Shown here: in pieces, positions 26,010-36,624 of the stretch
How the letters are laid out: each line of letters opens with the position of its first letter
Position numbering within the stretch: the first letter of the stretch is position 1
Assembly: GCA_963792675.1 (NCBI GenBank)
Contig: CAWBWT010000005.1
Coordinates: 124,001-188,000, forward strand
DNA from: JBBROS01 sp963792675
Lineage (GTDB): Bacteria; Pseudomonadota; Alphaproteobacteria; Acetobacterales; Acetobacteraceae
Direction: 5' to 3'
Length of the DNA stretch: 64,000 bases
Notes under the pieces: model-generated
Database searches by the model: none
The model's input: the letters and a program-made list of their open reading frames with translations, nothing else
Told to the model about the DNA's origin: nothing
Made by a program: the position numbers and the translations under genes

Positions 26010-26767
26010 GCCCGCTCCACCTGCGCCATCAGCAGGCCACGCAACCGTCGCTCCATCACCGCCGCGCGCAACCGCGCCACAACGATCGCGGCGAATGCCA
26101 GCGTGGCCCCGATCGCGCAGACCAGCAACGGCAGCAGCATGTCCTTGTGCATCCCCGGCGCCGAGGTCAGGGTGATGCTGCTGGGCTGATGCAGCGTGTT
26201 CCACCAATCTACGCTGAATTTTATGATCGGCAGGTTAACGGCTCCGGCCAAGGCGATCACCGCCCCGGCCCGGGCCCCGCGCACCGGGTCGTCGAAGGCG
26301 CGCACCAGGGCGATGTGGCCGAGATACAAGAAGAACAGCACCAGCACGCTGGTCAGCCGCGCGTCCCACACCCACCAGGCGCCCCACATCGGCTTGCCCC
26401 AAAGGCTGCCGGTGGCGAGGCACACGGCCGTGAAGCAGGCGCCGACCGGCCCGATCTCGACCGCCGCCAGGTCGGCCAGCGGATGCCGCCAGATCAGCGA
26501 CGCGAACCCGCACAGCGCGAGCGAGGCATACCCGGCCGAGGCCAGCCAAGCCGAGGGCACATGCACGTACATGATCCGCACGCTGTCGCCCTGCTGCCAA
26601 TCCGCCGGCGACAGCAGCAACCCCCATAGCAGGCCGCCGCCGAGCAGCAGCACGGCGGGCCAGGTCAGGAACGGCTGCACGACCGCGGCGACGCGCAGGA
26701 AGCGGCCGGGATTGGCGAACCGGTGCAGGTTGCGCGCAGGTCGCGCGGGCAGGGCTTGAGCGTCCAC
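26006..26767 (-). CDS. ccmC: Haem exporter permease CcmC
   Basis: 253 residues with six helices and the WWD motif WGAWWVWDARL between helices 3 and 4, with flanking haem-ligating histidines (one in YVHVPSAW, one in WNTLHQP). It loads haem onto CcmE. GTG start, first gene of the visible ccm operon. A TTCAAA/TATCTT pair just upstream could be its promoter, placing the transcript start close to the GTG. ccmA and ccmB are not adjacent. Confidence 0.92.
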   Translation of the reverse strand: MDAQALPARPARNLHRFANPGRFLRVAAVVQPFLTWPAVLLLGGGLLWGLLLSPADWQQGDSVRIMYVHVPSAWLASAGYASLALCGFASLIWRHPLADLAAVEIGPVGACFTAVCLATGSLWGKPMWGAWWVWDARLTSVLVLFFLYLGHIALVRAFDDPVRGARAGAVIALAGAVNLPIIKFSVDWWNTLHQPSSITLTSAPGMHKDMLLPLLVCAIGATLAFAAIVVARLRAAVMERRLRGLLMAQVERA

Positions 26768-26854
26768 TTGCGCAAGATAGCACCATTACCGTGGCTTTGA
26801 AGGCGTCGTGAACTCTCTTACTGTGCAGCGCAACGACGGGGGAACCGAGCGTCC

Positions 26855-27148
26855 ATGCTGTTCGCCATTATCTGCACCGACCGGCCCGGCGGGCTCGATC
26901 TGCGCCTGGCTACCCGGCCCACCCATCTCGCCTATCTCACGATGTATGCCAGCCGCATCGTGCACGGCGGCCCGATGCTCGACATCGAGGGCCGTCCCTG
27001 CGGCAGCCTGCTGATCATCGAAGCCGAGGACCGGCCTGCCGCCGAGGGGTTTGCCGCCGAGGACCCCTATGCCAAGGCCGGGCTGTTCGAGAGCACGGTC
27101 ATCCGCCCGTTCCGCGAGGTGTTCCGCGACGGCGAGGCGCTCCCCTGA
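26855..27148 (+). CDS. YciI family protein
   Basis: 97 residues, the usual size, with the ferredoxin-like fold seen in YciI proteins (MLFAIICTDRP start, HLAYL, and the conserved GPMLD). Members are small cytosolic enzymes or accessory proteins of unknown role; conserved His and Asp residues suggest catalysis in some. First of four close genes on this strand; its stop overlaps the EVE gene start (TGATG). Divergent from ccmC across 87 bp. Confidence 0.85.
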   Translation: MLFAIICTDRPGGLDLRLATRPTHLAYLTMYASRIVHGGPMLDIEGRPCGSLLIIEAEDRPAAEGFAAEDPYAKAGLFESTVIRPFREVFRDGEALP

Positions 27149-27573
27149 TGGCCTACTGGCTGGTGAAATCCGAACCCGACTCGTTTGGTTGGACGCAACA
27201 GGTCGAGCACGGCGTCGAGCCCTGGACCGGCGTGCGAAGCCACCAGGCCAAGAACAACCTGGCGGCGATGCGAAAGGGCGACCGCGCCTTCTTCTACCAC
27301 TCCAACACCGGCAAGGAGATCGTCGGCATCGTCGAAGTGGTCCGCGAGGCCTACCCCGACCCGACCGCCGAGACCGGCGATTGGGTCTGCGTCGACATGA
27401 AGGCGGTCTCGCCGCTGCAGCGTCCGGTGACATTGATCGAGATCAAGGCGGACCCGGCGCTGGCCGCTATGTCGTTGGTGAAATACTCGCGCCTGTCGGT
27501 CGGGTCGGTGACGCCGGCGGAATGGAAGCACGTCAACGCCCTCGCCAAGAAGAAGCCGCCCGCTAAGGCATGA
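27148..27573 (+). CDS. EVE domain protein
   Basis: 141 residues forming one EVE (PUA-like) domain: it opens with YWLVKSEPDSFGW and contains WTGVRSHQAKNNL and GDRAFFYHS. EVE proteins bind modified bases in nucleic acids; their physiological role in proteobacteria is unclear. Start and stop overlap both neighbours, so YciI, EVE and Rieske are translated as a unit. The C-terminus is Lys-rich. Confidence 0.88.
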   Translation: MAYWLVKSEPDSFGWTQQVEHGVEPWTGVRSHQAKNNLAAMRKGDRAFFYHSNTGKEIVGIVEVVREAYPDPTAETGDWVCVDMKAVSPLQRPVTLIEIKADPALAAMSLVKYSRLSVGSVTPAEWKHVNALAKKKPPAKA

Positions 27574-27914
27574 GGACGCTCTGCCGGCTCGACGAGTGGC
27601 CGCCGGGCACGTCGCGCGGCTTCGGCCCGGCGCCGGGCGGCTTCACCGGGCTGTTCGGCGTGCGCCCCTTGGACGGCGGCGGCCCATACGTTTACGTCAA
27701 CGCCTGCCCGCATATCGGCGTCTCGCTCGACTGGACGCCCGGCGAGGTGCTGACCCGCGACCGCAGCCAGATCGTCTGCGCAACTCATGGCGCATTGTTC
27801 ACGATCGAGACCGGCGAGTGCGTGGATGGGCCCTGCAAGGGCGACCGTCTGGAGCGCGTTCCCGTAGCGATCGCCGATGGCTGGGTGCTGGTGCCGGAGA
27901 ACGCCGGGCTATAG
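27570..27914 (+). CDS. Rieske [2Fe-2S] ferredoxin-like protein
   Basis: 114 residues with both cluster-binding boxes: Cys46-Pro-His48 and Cys70-x2-His73. This is the size of a stand-alone Rieske ferredoxin, an electron carrier for oxygenases or similar enzymes; no oxygenase is adjacent, so its partner is unknown. The ATG overlaps the EVE stop by 4 bp. Confidence 0.87.
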   Translation: MRTLCRLDEWPPGTSRGFGPAPGGFTGLFGVRPLDGGGPYVYVNACPHIGVSLDWTPGEVLTRDRSQIVCATHGALFTIETGECVDGPCKGDRLERVPVAIADGWVLVPENAGL

Positions 27915-27954
27915 CTTGTCCACAAAACGATCCGCTTCGGGAGGAAGCATACCG

Positions 27955-29901
<1,947 letters not shown>

Positions 29902-29905
29902 AGCG

Positions 29906-29936
29906 CTGGGGCCGGCGGCCCCAAACTCGCCAGACT
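29906..29936. terminator. Hairpin element between convergent genes (copy B)
   Basis: Stem TGGGGCC/GGCCCCA at 29907-29923 with a 3-nt loop, between acs and the convergent hypothetical gene. It is 25/31 identical to the element at 11766-11796, and the overlap with the stop codon region is similar in both. Probably a bidirectional terminator. Confidence 0.5.
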
Positions 29937-30363
29937 AGGAGCGGTATTCCGGCGGGATCGGCAGGTTGTTGGCGGGGTTACTGTCGTGGCGCGTCATGCG
30001 CGTCACCACCTCGCCGCCAGCGAACGGCCGGAGGGCGGCTTCGAGCGCGTCCGCGGTGTCCTTGGGGTAGAGTTCCTGGTCCGCGACCCGGACCGCGAAG
30101 GTGGTAATGTGCTTCGCCCGCATCGCCGGGTTCTCGACCGTCGCTTTGGTCCATTTATAAAGCGGGTAGTGCTCCGGCCCCTCGCGCTCGGCCTCGCGCA
30201 CGTAGCCCTCGAAGGCGTCGAACTGGCTCACCAAGGCCGCATCGTGCTTCTCGAGCACGTTCGTGAGCTTCTGCAACGCCGGATGGTGGGCGCCGCTGCG
30301 GACCACATCGGTCATGGGCTCGGTCAAGTAGAGGCGGAGTTGATAATCCCACTGCTCACTCAC
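29935..30363 (-). CDS. Conserved hypothetical protein
   Basis: 142 residues from a GTG with GGAGA about 8 nt upstream. It is soluble, without signal or membrane segment, and mixed in charge. The opening SEQWDYQLRLYLTEPM and the segment FAVRVADQELYPKDTADALEAAL look like one compact domain. I do not recognise the family. It lies 52 bp after argG on the same strand and may be cotranscribed with it. Confidence 0.72.
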   Translation of the reverse strand: MSEQWDYQLRLYLTEPMTDVVRSGAHHPALQKLTNVLEKHDAALVSQFDAFEGYVREAEREGPEHYPLYKWTKATVENPAMRAKHITTFAVRVADQELYPKDTADALEAALRPFAGGEVVTRMTRHDSNPANNLPIPPEYRS

Positions 30364-30415
30364 GGGTCGATCTCCATCGGCGCTCGAGCGATGGAGATCG
30401 AAGCAGTCCCGCCGA

Positions 30416-31645
30416 TTACAACGCCCCGCCCTTGCGACCCGCCATCGCGCCAAGCCGCAGCCGCAGCGCGTTCAGCTTGATGAAGCCCTGGGCGTCGAAC
30501 TGGTCATAGGCGCCCTGGTCTTCCTCGAACGTCACGGTCTTCATCGAATACAAGCTGTTCGGGCTTTCCCGCCCGATGCAGCTCACGTTGCCTTTGTAGA
30601 GCTTCAGCCGCACTCGGCCGCTGACGCTGCGCTGGCTCTCGTCGATCGCCGCTTGCAGCATGCGCCGCTCCGGGCTGAACCAGAAGCCGTTGTAGATCAG
30701 CTCGGCATAGCGCGGCATCAGGCTGTCCTTGAGGTGCGCCGCCTCGCGATCGAGCGTGATGCTCTCGATGGCCCGGTGCGCCGCAAGCAGGATCGTGCCG
30801 CCCGGCGTCTCGTAGACCCCGCGCGACTTCATGCCCACGAACCGGTTTTCCACCAGGTCCAGCCGCCCGATCCCGTTGGCCCGGCCCAGCTCGTTCAGCT
30901 TCGTCAGCACCGCAGCCGGCGACAGCGCCACGCCGTCGATCGCGGTCGGGTCGCCGTTCGTGAAATCCATGCTGATGACGGTTGCCTGGTCCGGCGCGTC
31001 CTCCGGGCGGATCGTGCGCTGGTAGACGAACTCCGGCGCCTCGTCGGCCGGGTCCTCGAGCACTTTGCCTTCCGATGACGAGTGCAGCAGGTTGGCGTCG
31101 ACGCTGAACGGCGCCTCGCCCATCTTGTCCTTGGCGATCGGGATCTGGTTGGCTTGGGCGAACTCGAGCAGCTTGGTGCGGCTGGTGAGGTCCCATTCCC
31201 GCCACGGCGCGATCACCGTCACGTCGGGCTTCAGCGCGTAATAGGCGACCTCGAACCGCACTTGGTCGTTGCCCTTGCCGGTGGCGCCGTGCGCCACCGC
31301 GTCGGCGCCGACCATCTCCGCGATCTCGATCTGCCGCTGCGCGATCAAGGGGCGGGCGATGCTGGTGCCGAGCAGGTATTGCCCCTCGTAGAGAGCGTTG
31401 GCGCGGAACATCGGGAACACGAAGTCGCGGACGAACACCTCGCGCAAATCGTCCACGAAGATTTCTTTCACACCGAACATCTCCGCCTTGCGGCGGGCCG
31501 GCTCGAGTTCCTCGCCCTGGCCGAGATCGGCGGTGAACGTCACCACCTCGCAGCCGTAGGTGGTTTGCAACCAGCGCAGGATGACGCTGGTGTCGAGCCC
31601 TCCCGAGTAGGCCAGCACCACCTTCTTCACGTCCTTGACCGGCAT
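30416..31645 (-). CDS. argG: Argininosuccinate synthase
   Basis: 409 residues, full length. It joins citrulline and aspartate using ATP in arginine biosynthesis. The nucleotide loop AYSGGLDTSV is at residues 12-21 and the family motif GATGKGNDQVRFE follows at mid-protein. The ATG at 31645 starts MPVKDVKKVVLAYSGG, as in alphaproteobacterial ArgG; the open frame upstream is not protein-like. Confidence 0.95.
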   Translation of the reverse strand: MPVKDVKKVVLAYSGGLDTSVILRWLQTTYGCEVVTFTADLGQGEELEPARRKAEMFGVKEIFVDDLREVFVRDFVFPMFRANALYEGQYLLGTSIARPLIAQRQIEIAEMVGADAVAHGATGKGNDQVRFEVAYYALKPDVTVIAPWREWDLTSRTKLLEFAQANQIPIAKDKMGEAPFSVDANLLHSSSEGKVLEDPADEAPEFVYQRTIRPEDAPDQATVISMDFTNGDPTAIDGVALSPAAVLTKLNELGRANGIGRLDLVENRFVGMKSRGVYETPGGTILLAAHRAIESITLDREAAHLKDSLMPRYAELIYNGFWFSPERRMLQAAIDESQRSVSGRVRLKLYKGNVSCIGRESPNSLYSMKTVTFEEDQGAYDQFDAQGFIKLNALRLRLGAMAGRKGGAL

Positions 31646-31774
31646 CGCCCTATCCCGACTGCTAAACTGTGTCCCGAGGTATCCTATGCGGCCGTAACAG
31701 GAGCAAGGTTGGCGTGCCGCTCGGAGGCGGATGCGGCTGCATCGGGGCCGCCATGTCTTTGGCAATGAGGCCGC

Positions 31775-31831
31775 GTTTACCCGGCGTAAAGCTCTGCCAG
31801 GCATGCTGACGCGTCTCTTACGCCGGGAAAC
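31775..31831 (+). promoter_or_regulatory. Imperfect inverted repeat in the leader of the repeat protein gene
   Basis: Arm 31775-31791 (GTTTACCCGGCGTAAAG) pairs with 31817-31831 (CTTACGCCGGGAAAC) with two single-base bulges. The right arm ends 5 bp before the ATG at 31837 and covers where the ribosome binding site should be, so the RNA stem could control translation. A DNA operator is the alternative. Confidence 0.4.
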
Positions 31832-31836
31832 GTCCC

Positions 31837-34068
31837 ATGCCCGCCGCCCTTCCTCGATTGACGCTCCAGACGGCGAGCCTCTACGCGTCCAACACGCTCA
31901 GCCGCTTCACCGGGACGGGCGGGCCGTTCGGCTTCAACGTGTTCACCAGCCAGTTCGGCGGCGTCGTCAGCAGCGCGGGCATCGCCGGTGAGCCATTCGC
32001 CGACACCGTCTACAACGTGGCCGCCGGCGACGAGGTCACCTTCGTCGTCGCGGTGCAGAACATGGCGCCCGGCGCCCCGGCCTATGCGGTCCGCCTGCGC
32101 GACATCATGCCGCCCGGGTTCACGGCGCCGCCGGAGGGCATCGGCCTGACCGTCACCAATGGCGCCGGCACCGAGTTGGCGTATGGCGGCGACCTGTTCA
32201 GCACGGCAGGACTCAGCCTGGCCGACCCGCTCGGCGGCTACGACGCGGACTCCGGCCTCAACGTCGGTTTGGTGACCTTCAGCCTGATGGCCACCACAGC
32301 GCTGCCCGGCCCGTCCGCCCAACTCGCGTCGAGCGCGACGGTTGTCGGCTACAGCGCCGCGCCGGGCGGCCCCGACCTCGCCGGCGGCAACCCGGCTACG
32401 GCGAACACCACCGTGGTGACGGCCTCGCCCGTCCCGCTGGTCACGCCGGAGACGGACCCGTCCGCCGTCGCCAAGGGGCAGACGGTCGCCTTCGACGTTG
32501 CGGTCGCGATCCCCGCCGGCGTGCTGCAGGACCTCGTGCTCAGCCCGGCGGCGGCGGCCGGCGCCGCGACCCTGGTGCTCGTGTCCGCCGCGGTGCTGTC
32601 GATCGGCGCCGGGCTGCAGACCGGGACGCCGACGATCGCGGCCGACGGCTCGATCCACTTCGGCACCGTTTCCTTCGCCGGCGGCGCCGGCAGCAACGCC
32701 ATCACCGCCCGCGTCGTCGTCCGTGCCGACGGCAGCGTCAGCGGCATTGCCACGCTGCAGATCGGCATCAGCGCCGTGGACACGTCGAACGCCGGCGCGC
32801 GCTGGTCCGCGACCGTGCCGAGCAGCGTCGGCGTCGTCGTCCCGCCGCCGCCGCCCACCCTGTCGGGCTTGTCGCCGCTGCAATCGGTGATCGGGACCGC
32901 GGTGCATCCGTATGGCGGGTTGGTCATCGGCGCCGGCAACCTGGGCCAGACCGGTTCGCTGGCGGTGACGCTGCTGGACACCTCGCTGGGCCGTCTCGGC
33001 ACGGCCGGAGCCGGCAGCCTGAACGCGTCGGGCACCACCTTCGCCATGACCGGGGTGCTATCGGCGCTGCAGGCCGCGGCGCGGGCGCTGGTGTTCACGC
33101 CCACGGCCAATGGGACCGCCCATTTCACCGTCACCGTCGTCGATGCCGGCGGCGGGGTTGCCCAGAACGCGTCCGAGACCGTGACAACCGCCCCGGCGCC
33201 GCCGCCGAAGCCCGACCCGCTGTTCGATGCCGCCTATTACCTCGCGCACAACCCCGACGTGGCCAAGTCGAAGGTCGATCCGTATCAGCATTACCTGACG
33301 ATCGGTTGGAAGCAGGGCCGCAATCCGAACGCCCTGTTCGACACCAACTACTACCTGGCACACAATCCAGACGTGGCGAAGGCCGGGGTGAACCCGCTGC
33401 TGCACTTCTCGCAGAACGGCTGGAAAGAGGGCCGGCCGCCGGATGCCTGGTTCGATCCGTCGTTTTATCTGGCGCAAAACCCGGACGTGCGGGCGTCCGG
33501 GGTCAATCCGCTGCTGCAATTCGAGCAAACCGGGTGGAAGCTTGGGCGCGACCCCAGCCTGTTATTCTCGGTCTCGCTGTATCGTGCCGCCTACCGGGAC
33601 ATCGCCGCCGCCGGCGTCAATCCGTTGATCCACTATGTCAACAATGGCCAGGCTGAACATCGGCTCAGCTTTCTGGCGGGCGGCCTGACTACGGCCGACC
33701 CGCTCGTCGACGCCGGCTACTACGACCGCCAACTGGGCGCCAAGCTGCTTTCCAGCGGCGCCGCGGCTGCGCAGCAGGCCGCCCGGGCGTACCATAACGG
33801 AGGCGGCTGGCAAGCAGGGCTCAACCCCGATGCCTGGTTCGATACCAAGTACTACCTCGCGCACAACGCCGACGTGGCAGCGGCGCATGTCGACCCGCTG
33901 CTGCATTTCGAGACGCGCGGCTGGAAGGAAGGCCGCAATCCGTCGGCTTCGTTCAGCACGGCCAAATACCTGGCCGCCTACGCCGACGTCCGCCGGGCCG
34001 GGGTGGATCCTTTGCTGCACTTCATCACCAGTGGCCATGCGGAGGGCCGGACCGCGTTCGCCGTGTAA
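31837..34068 (+). CDS. Large extracellular-type protein: DUF11-like domains plus seven C-terminal repeats
   Basis: 743 residues, very rich in Ala, Gly, Val and Thr. No N-terminal signal is visible, so export, if any, would be by a type I or other signal-independent route; no transporter genes are adjacent. Residues about 55-200 resemble DUF11-type Ig-like modules (GDEVTFVVAVQN, LRDIMPPGFTAP), and about 340-450 form a cadherin-like region with FTPTANGTAHFTVTVVDAGG. After a Pro-rich hinge, residues 462-743 consist of seven 40-residue repeats of the type found in the glycosyltransferase at 7318-11026. Likely a surface or secreted adhesin-like protein. Confidence 0.75.
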   Translation: MPAALPRLTLQTASLYASNTLSRFTGTGGPFGFNVFTSQFGGVVSSAGIAGEPFADTVYNVAAGDEVTFVVAVQNMAPGAPAYAVRLRDIMPPGFTAPPEGIGLTVTNGAGTELAYGGDLFSTAGLSLADPLGGYDADSGLNVGLVTFSLMATTALPGPSAQLASSATVVGYSAAPGGPDLAGGNPATANTTVVTASPVPLVTPETDPSAVAKGQTVAFDVAVAIPAGVLQDLVLSPAAAAGAATLVLVSAAVLSIGAGLQTGTPTIAADGSIHFGTVSFAGGAGSNAITARVVVRADGSVSGIATLQIGISAVDTSNAGARWSATVPSSVGVVVPPPPPTLSGLSPLQSVIGTAVHPYGGLVIGAGNLGQTGSLAVTLLDTSLGRLGTAGAGSLNASGTTFAMTGVLSALQAAARALVFTPTANGTAHFTVTVVDAGGGVAQNASETVTTAPAPPPKPDPLFDAAYYLAHNPDVAKSKVDPYQHYLTIGWKQGRNPNALFDTNYYLAHNPDVAKAGVNPLLHFSQNGWKEGRPPDAWFDPSFYLAQNPDVRASGVNPLLQFEQTGWKLGRDPSLLFSVSLYRAAYRDIAAAGVNPLIHYVNNGQAEHRLSFLAGGLTTADPLVDAGYYDRQLGAKLLSSGAAAAQQAARAYHNGGGWQAGLNPDAWFDTKYYLAHNADVAAAHVDPLLHFETRGWKEGRNPSASFSTAKYLAAYADVRRAGVDPLLHFITSGHAEGRTAFAV
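33220..34065 (+). repeat. Seven protein-level repeats of about 40 residues
   Basis: Consensus: F-D-x-x-Y-Y-L-A-x-N-P-D-V, then about 7 residues, N/D-P-L-L-H-F, four residues, G-W-K-E-G-R-x-P. Units 1, 2, 3 and 6 are close to consensus; unit 4 is moderately diverged, unit 5 is strongly diverged with an Ala-rich insertion, and unit 7 ends the protein. Same family as 7396-7965. Confidence 0.85.
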
Positions 34069-34188
34069 TTTGATGCTCACGTTGAAGCGAGTCGGTCGCA
34101 ACCATCGCTTGAAATCAGCGCTCTAACTGTATCCCCGCGCACCGGACGTTTCGTGGTTCGGCGGGCAAAAAAACAACAGGAGAAGGCT

Positions 34189-34587
34189 ATGAAGTCAGCA
34201 TTGCCAGTTGCAGCCGCTGCCAGTCTGTTTCTCGCCGGCGCGGCTTATGCGCAGAACACGTCCACATCTCCCGGCACAACGTCCACGCCTCCCGGCGCCA
34301 CGACGGCCAGCCCGAGCGCGTCTACCGACGGCGCCGCCGCCAAGAGCGATTCGACCGCTCCGGCCGCCGTCAGCACGGCCGACAACCCCCGCACCACGGC
34401 TGCTCCGGTTCCCGGCGCCAACAGCTATACCGAGGGCCAGGCGCGGGCACGGATGGAGGAGAAGGGCTTCGGTAACGTGACCGAGCTGAAAAAAGACGAC
34501 AAGGGTGTCTGGCGCGCCACCGCAATGAAAGACGGCAAGTCCACGACCGTCGCCTTGGACTACCAGGGCAACGTCGTCAGCAACTGA
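34189..34587 (+). CDS. Exported PepSY-like small protein
   Basis: 132 residues from an ATG with GGAGAAGG upstream. A signal peptide ends at AYAQ; a Thr/Ser/Pro/Ala-rich low-complexity linker (about residues 22-80) leads to a small C-terminal domain (YTEGQARARMEEKGFGNV, then a beta-rich GVWRATAMKDG and VALDYQGNV) that resembles PepSY-like folds. Probably periplasmic; function unknown. It precedes a stress-type gene by 27 bp. Confidence 0.72.
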   Translation: MKSALPVAAAASLFLAGAAYAQNTSTSPGTTSTPPGATTASPSASTDGAAAKSDSTAPAAVSTADNPRTTAAPVPGANSYTEGQARARMEEKGFGNVTELKKDDKGVWRATAMKDGKSTTVALDYQGNVVSN

Positions 34588-34614
34588 GCCTGCCGTCAAC
34601 GAAAGGAAAATTCC

Positions 34615-35424
34615 ATGAGCACCATCATTACCCGGCTGTTCGACACATACGAACATGCCAGCATGGCCGTGACCGAACTGGAGCAGAACGGCGTGGCACA
34701 TGGCGCCATCAGCTTGGTCGCGAACAACACCGATGACCGCCACGCGAGCGTCGTGCCGGGCGCTGGCGGCACCACCGCGACCGGACCGACCGCGCCCGGA
34801 ACCACAATGACCGGAACCACGATGGGCGGCATGTCCGGTGCCACAACCAGCTCCACCATGGCCGATCCTGCGGTCAACGATCCCGCGTTGGCCGGCGACA
34901 GCTCGGCGGGCACGGCGTCCACTCCCACGTCCGAGTCGGCTGGAACCGGAGCCGGGACGGGCGCCACGCTCGGGACCGTGCTCGGCGGCGGCGCCGGCCT
35001 GCTAGCCGGCCTTGGCATGCTGGCGATCCCCGGTGTCGGCCCGGTCGTGGCAGCCGGCTGGTTGATCGCGACCGCGGTGGGCGCCGGCGTCGGCGCTGCG
35101 TCGGGTGGCCTGATCGGCTCGCTGGTTGGCGCCGGCGTGTCGGAAACCGATGCGCACGTCTACGCCGAAGGCGTCCGCCGCGGCGGCACGCTGGTGACGG
35201 TCAAGGCCGAGGACGATCAGGCCGCCATGGTCGAGCGCATCCTCGACACCCACAGCCCGGTTGACGCCAGCGCCCGCGGTGATGCCTACCGCGCCGAGGG
35301 CTGGAGCAAGTTCGACGAGGACGCTCCCGCTTACCGCGCCGGCGCCGCGTCCGACCTCGGCACCCCGGGGACCACGAGCACCGCCGGCACGGGCACTTCG
35401 ACCCGTGGTACGCCGATCCTATAA
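34615..35424 (+). CDS. General stress protein 17M-like protein with glycine-zipper segment
   Basis: 269 residues. The N-terminus (IITRLFDTYEHASMAVTELE) and the segment AHVYAEGVRRGGTLVTVKAED match the halves of the general stress protein 17M/YflT-like domain. Between them lie a Gly/Thr/Ala-rich stretch and a hydrophobic glycine-zipper region (about residues 122-176) that probably inserts in a membrane. The C-terminal tail is Gly/Thr-rich. Genes of this type are usually induced by stress; no regulator is seen here. RBS GAAAGGAAA upstream. Confidence 0.72.
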   Translation: MSTIITRLFDTYEHASMAVTELEQNGVAHGAISLVANNTDDRHASVVPGAGGTTATGPTAPGTTMTGTTMGGMSGATTSSTMADPAVNDPALAGDSSAGTASTPTSESAGTGAGTGATLGTVLGGGAGLLAGLGMLAIPGVGPVVAAGWLIATAVGAGVGAASGGLIGSLVGAGVSETDAHVYAEGVRRGGTLVTVKAEDDQAAMVERILDTHSPVDASARGDAYRAEGWSKFDEDAPAYRAGAASDLGTPGTTSTAGTGTSTRGTPIL

Positions 35425-35451
35425 ATCCGGGTCGATCCGTCCACGGCCAAA

Positions 35452-35481
35452 GAAAGGCGGCGCAGCGATGCGCCGCCTTTC
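35452..35481 (+). terminator. Strong hairpin terminator
   Basis: A perfect 13-bp stem (GAAAGGCGGCGCA paired with TGCGCCGCCTTTC) closed by a GCGA tetraloop of the stable GNRA class. The descending arm ends in TTTC, a short T-run. It ends transcription of the 34-35 kb genes and lies only 20 bp before the polyketide synthase ATG. Confidence 0.75.
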
Positions 35482-35501
35482 GCTTGTCCAGAACCCGCCC
35501 C

Positions 35502-36602
35502 ATGTCCGCTGAAAGGGGAGCACGCGTCCTGACCGAACCGCACATCGCCCACCTGAACCGCATCGCAACCGCCAACCCCGCTAATGACGTGCACGAGGCG
35601 TTCCTCAGCTTCGCCCGGGGCAGCCTGACCAACCCGCGGGCCCGGCGCCTGTTCGACCGCATGGCCGACCGGTCCGGCGTCGCCCACCGCTTCTCCCACC
35701 TGGTGCCGGCCGAGTTCGACGGACCATCGCTCGACACGGGCGGGTTCTACCGGCGCGGCGCCTTTCCAAGCACCGGGGCGCGAATGCAAGCCTACGAACG
35801 GGCCGGCACCGAGCTCGCGGTCCAAGCGGTCGAGAAGCTCGACCCTGGCCCGGTCACGCATTTGATCGTCGCCAGCTGCACCGGCTTCGTCGCACCCGGC
35901 ATCGACCAGATCCTGGCCGAGCGGCTGACCCTTGGCGCGAACATCCGGCGCACGTTGGTGGGCTTCATGGGCTGCTATGCGGCCGTGCCGGCGCTGCGCC
36001 TGGCGCAGCAGGCGGTGCAGGCCGACCCGTCCGCGCGCGTCCTGGTGGTGGCGCTCGAGCTCTGCACCTTGCACCTGCAGGAAACCGACGACATCGAAAC
36101 CGTGCTCTCGTTCCTGATCTTCGGCGACGGCGCCGCCGCCGCGCTGGTGACGGCCGAGCCGCACGGCATCGCCCTCGGCGCGTTCCACGCCACCACCATC
36201 CCGGACACGCGCGACCTCATCACCTGGCGCATCGGCGACCAGGGTTTCGACATGCACCTGAGCGGTAAGGTGCCGGGCGCCATCGCCGCGGCGTTGCGGC
36301 TCGAGACCGAGCGCAACGACCGCGGCGGCATGCTGGCCGGCGACGAGCCGTCCGATTTTACGTTATGGGCGGTGCATGCCGGCGGCCGCACCGTGCTGGA
36401 TGCGGTCGAGCAGGGCCTGGGCCTGCCGGCCGACGCGCTCAGCCACTCGCGCGCCGTGCTCAACGACGTCGGCAACGTGTCGTCGGCGACGCTCGGCTTC
36501 GTGCTCGAGCGGATGCTGGCGAGCCAAACGACCGGGCCCGGCATGGCGATCGCGTTCGGCCCGGGATTATGCGCCGAAACCTTCCGCTTCGCCCGGGTGT
36601 GA
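35502..36602 (+). CDS. Type III polyketide synthase
   Basis: 366 residues from the ATG at 35502; a TTG six codons upstream is also in frame. The catalytic triad is clear: Cys158 in GFMGCYAA, His292 in VHAGG and Asn325 in NDVGNVSSAT. The C-terminal FGPGLCAE is also typical. Bacterial members extend acyl-CoA with malonyl-CoA to alkylpyrones, resorcinols or similar lipids; the product here is not predictable. The next gene, an FAD oxidoreductase, starts 22 bp downstream, a common pairing for tailoring. Confidence 0.9.
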   Translation: MSAERGARVLTEPHIAHLNRIATANPANDVHEAFLSFARGSLTNPRARRLFDRMADRSGVAHRFSHLVPAEFDGPSLDTGGFYRRGAFPSTGARMQAYERAGTELAVQAVEKLDPGPVTHLIVASCTGFVAPGIDQILAERLTLGANIRRTLVGFMGCYAAVPALRLAQQAVQADPSARVLVVALELCTLHLQETDDIETVLSFLIFGDGAAAALVTAEPHGIALGAFHATTIPDTRDLITWRIGDQGFDMHLSGKVPGAIAAALRLETERNDRGGMLAGDEPSDFTLWAVHAGGRTVLDAVEQGLGLPADALSHSRAVLNDVGNVSSATLGFVLERMLASQTTGPGMAIAFGPGLCAETFRFARV

Positions 36603-36624
36603 CGGTGCCGGGCCGCGTCGGCCG

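Noticed and set aside
26768..26854. Divergent promoter pair for ccmC and yciI
   Set aside because: Weak -35/-10 matches exist on both strands, but none is strong enough to list as a feature.
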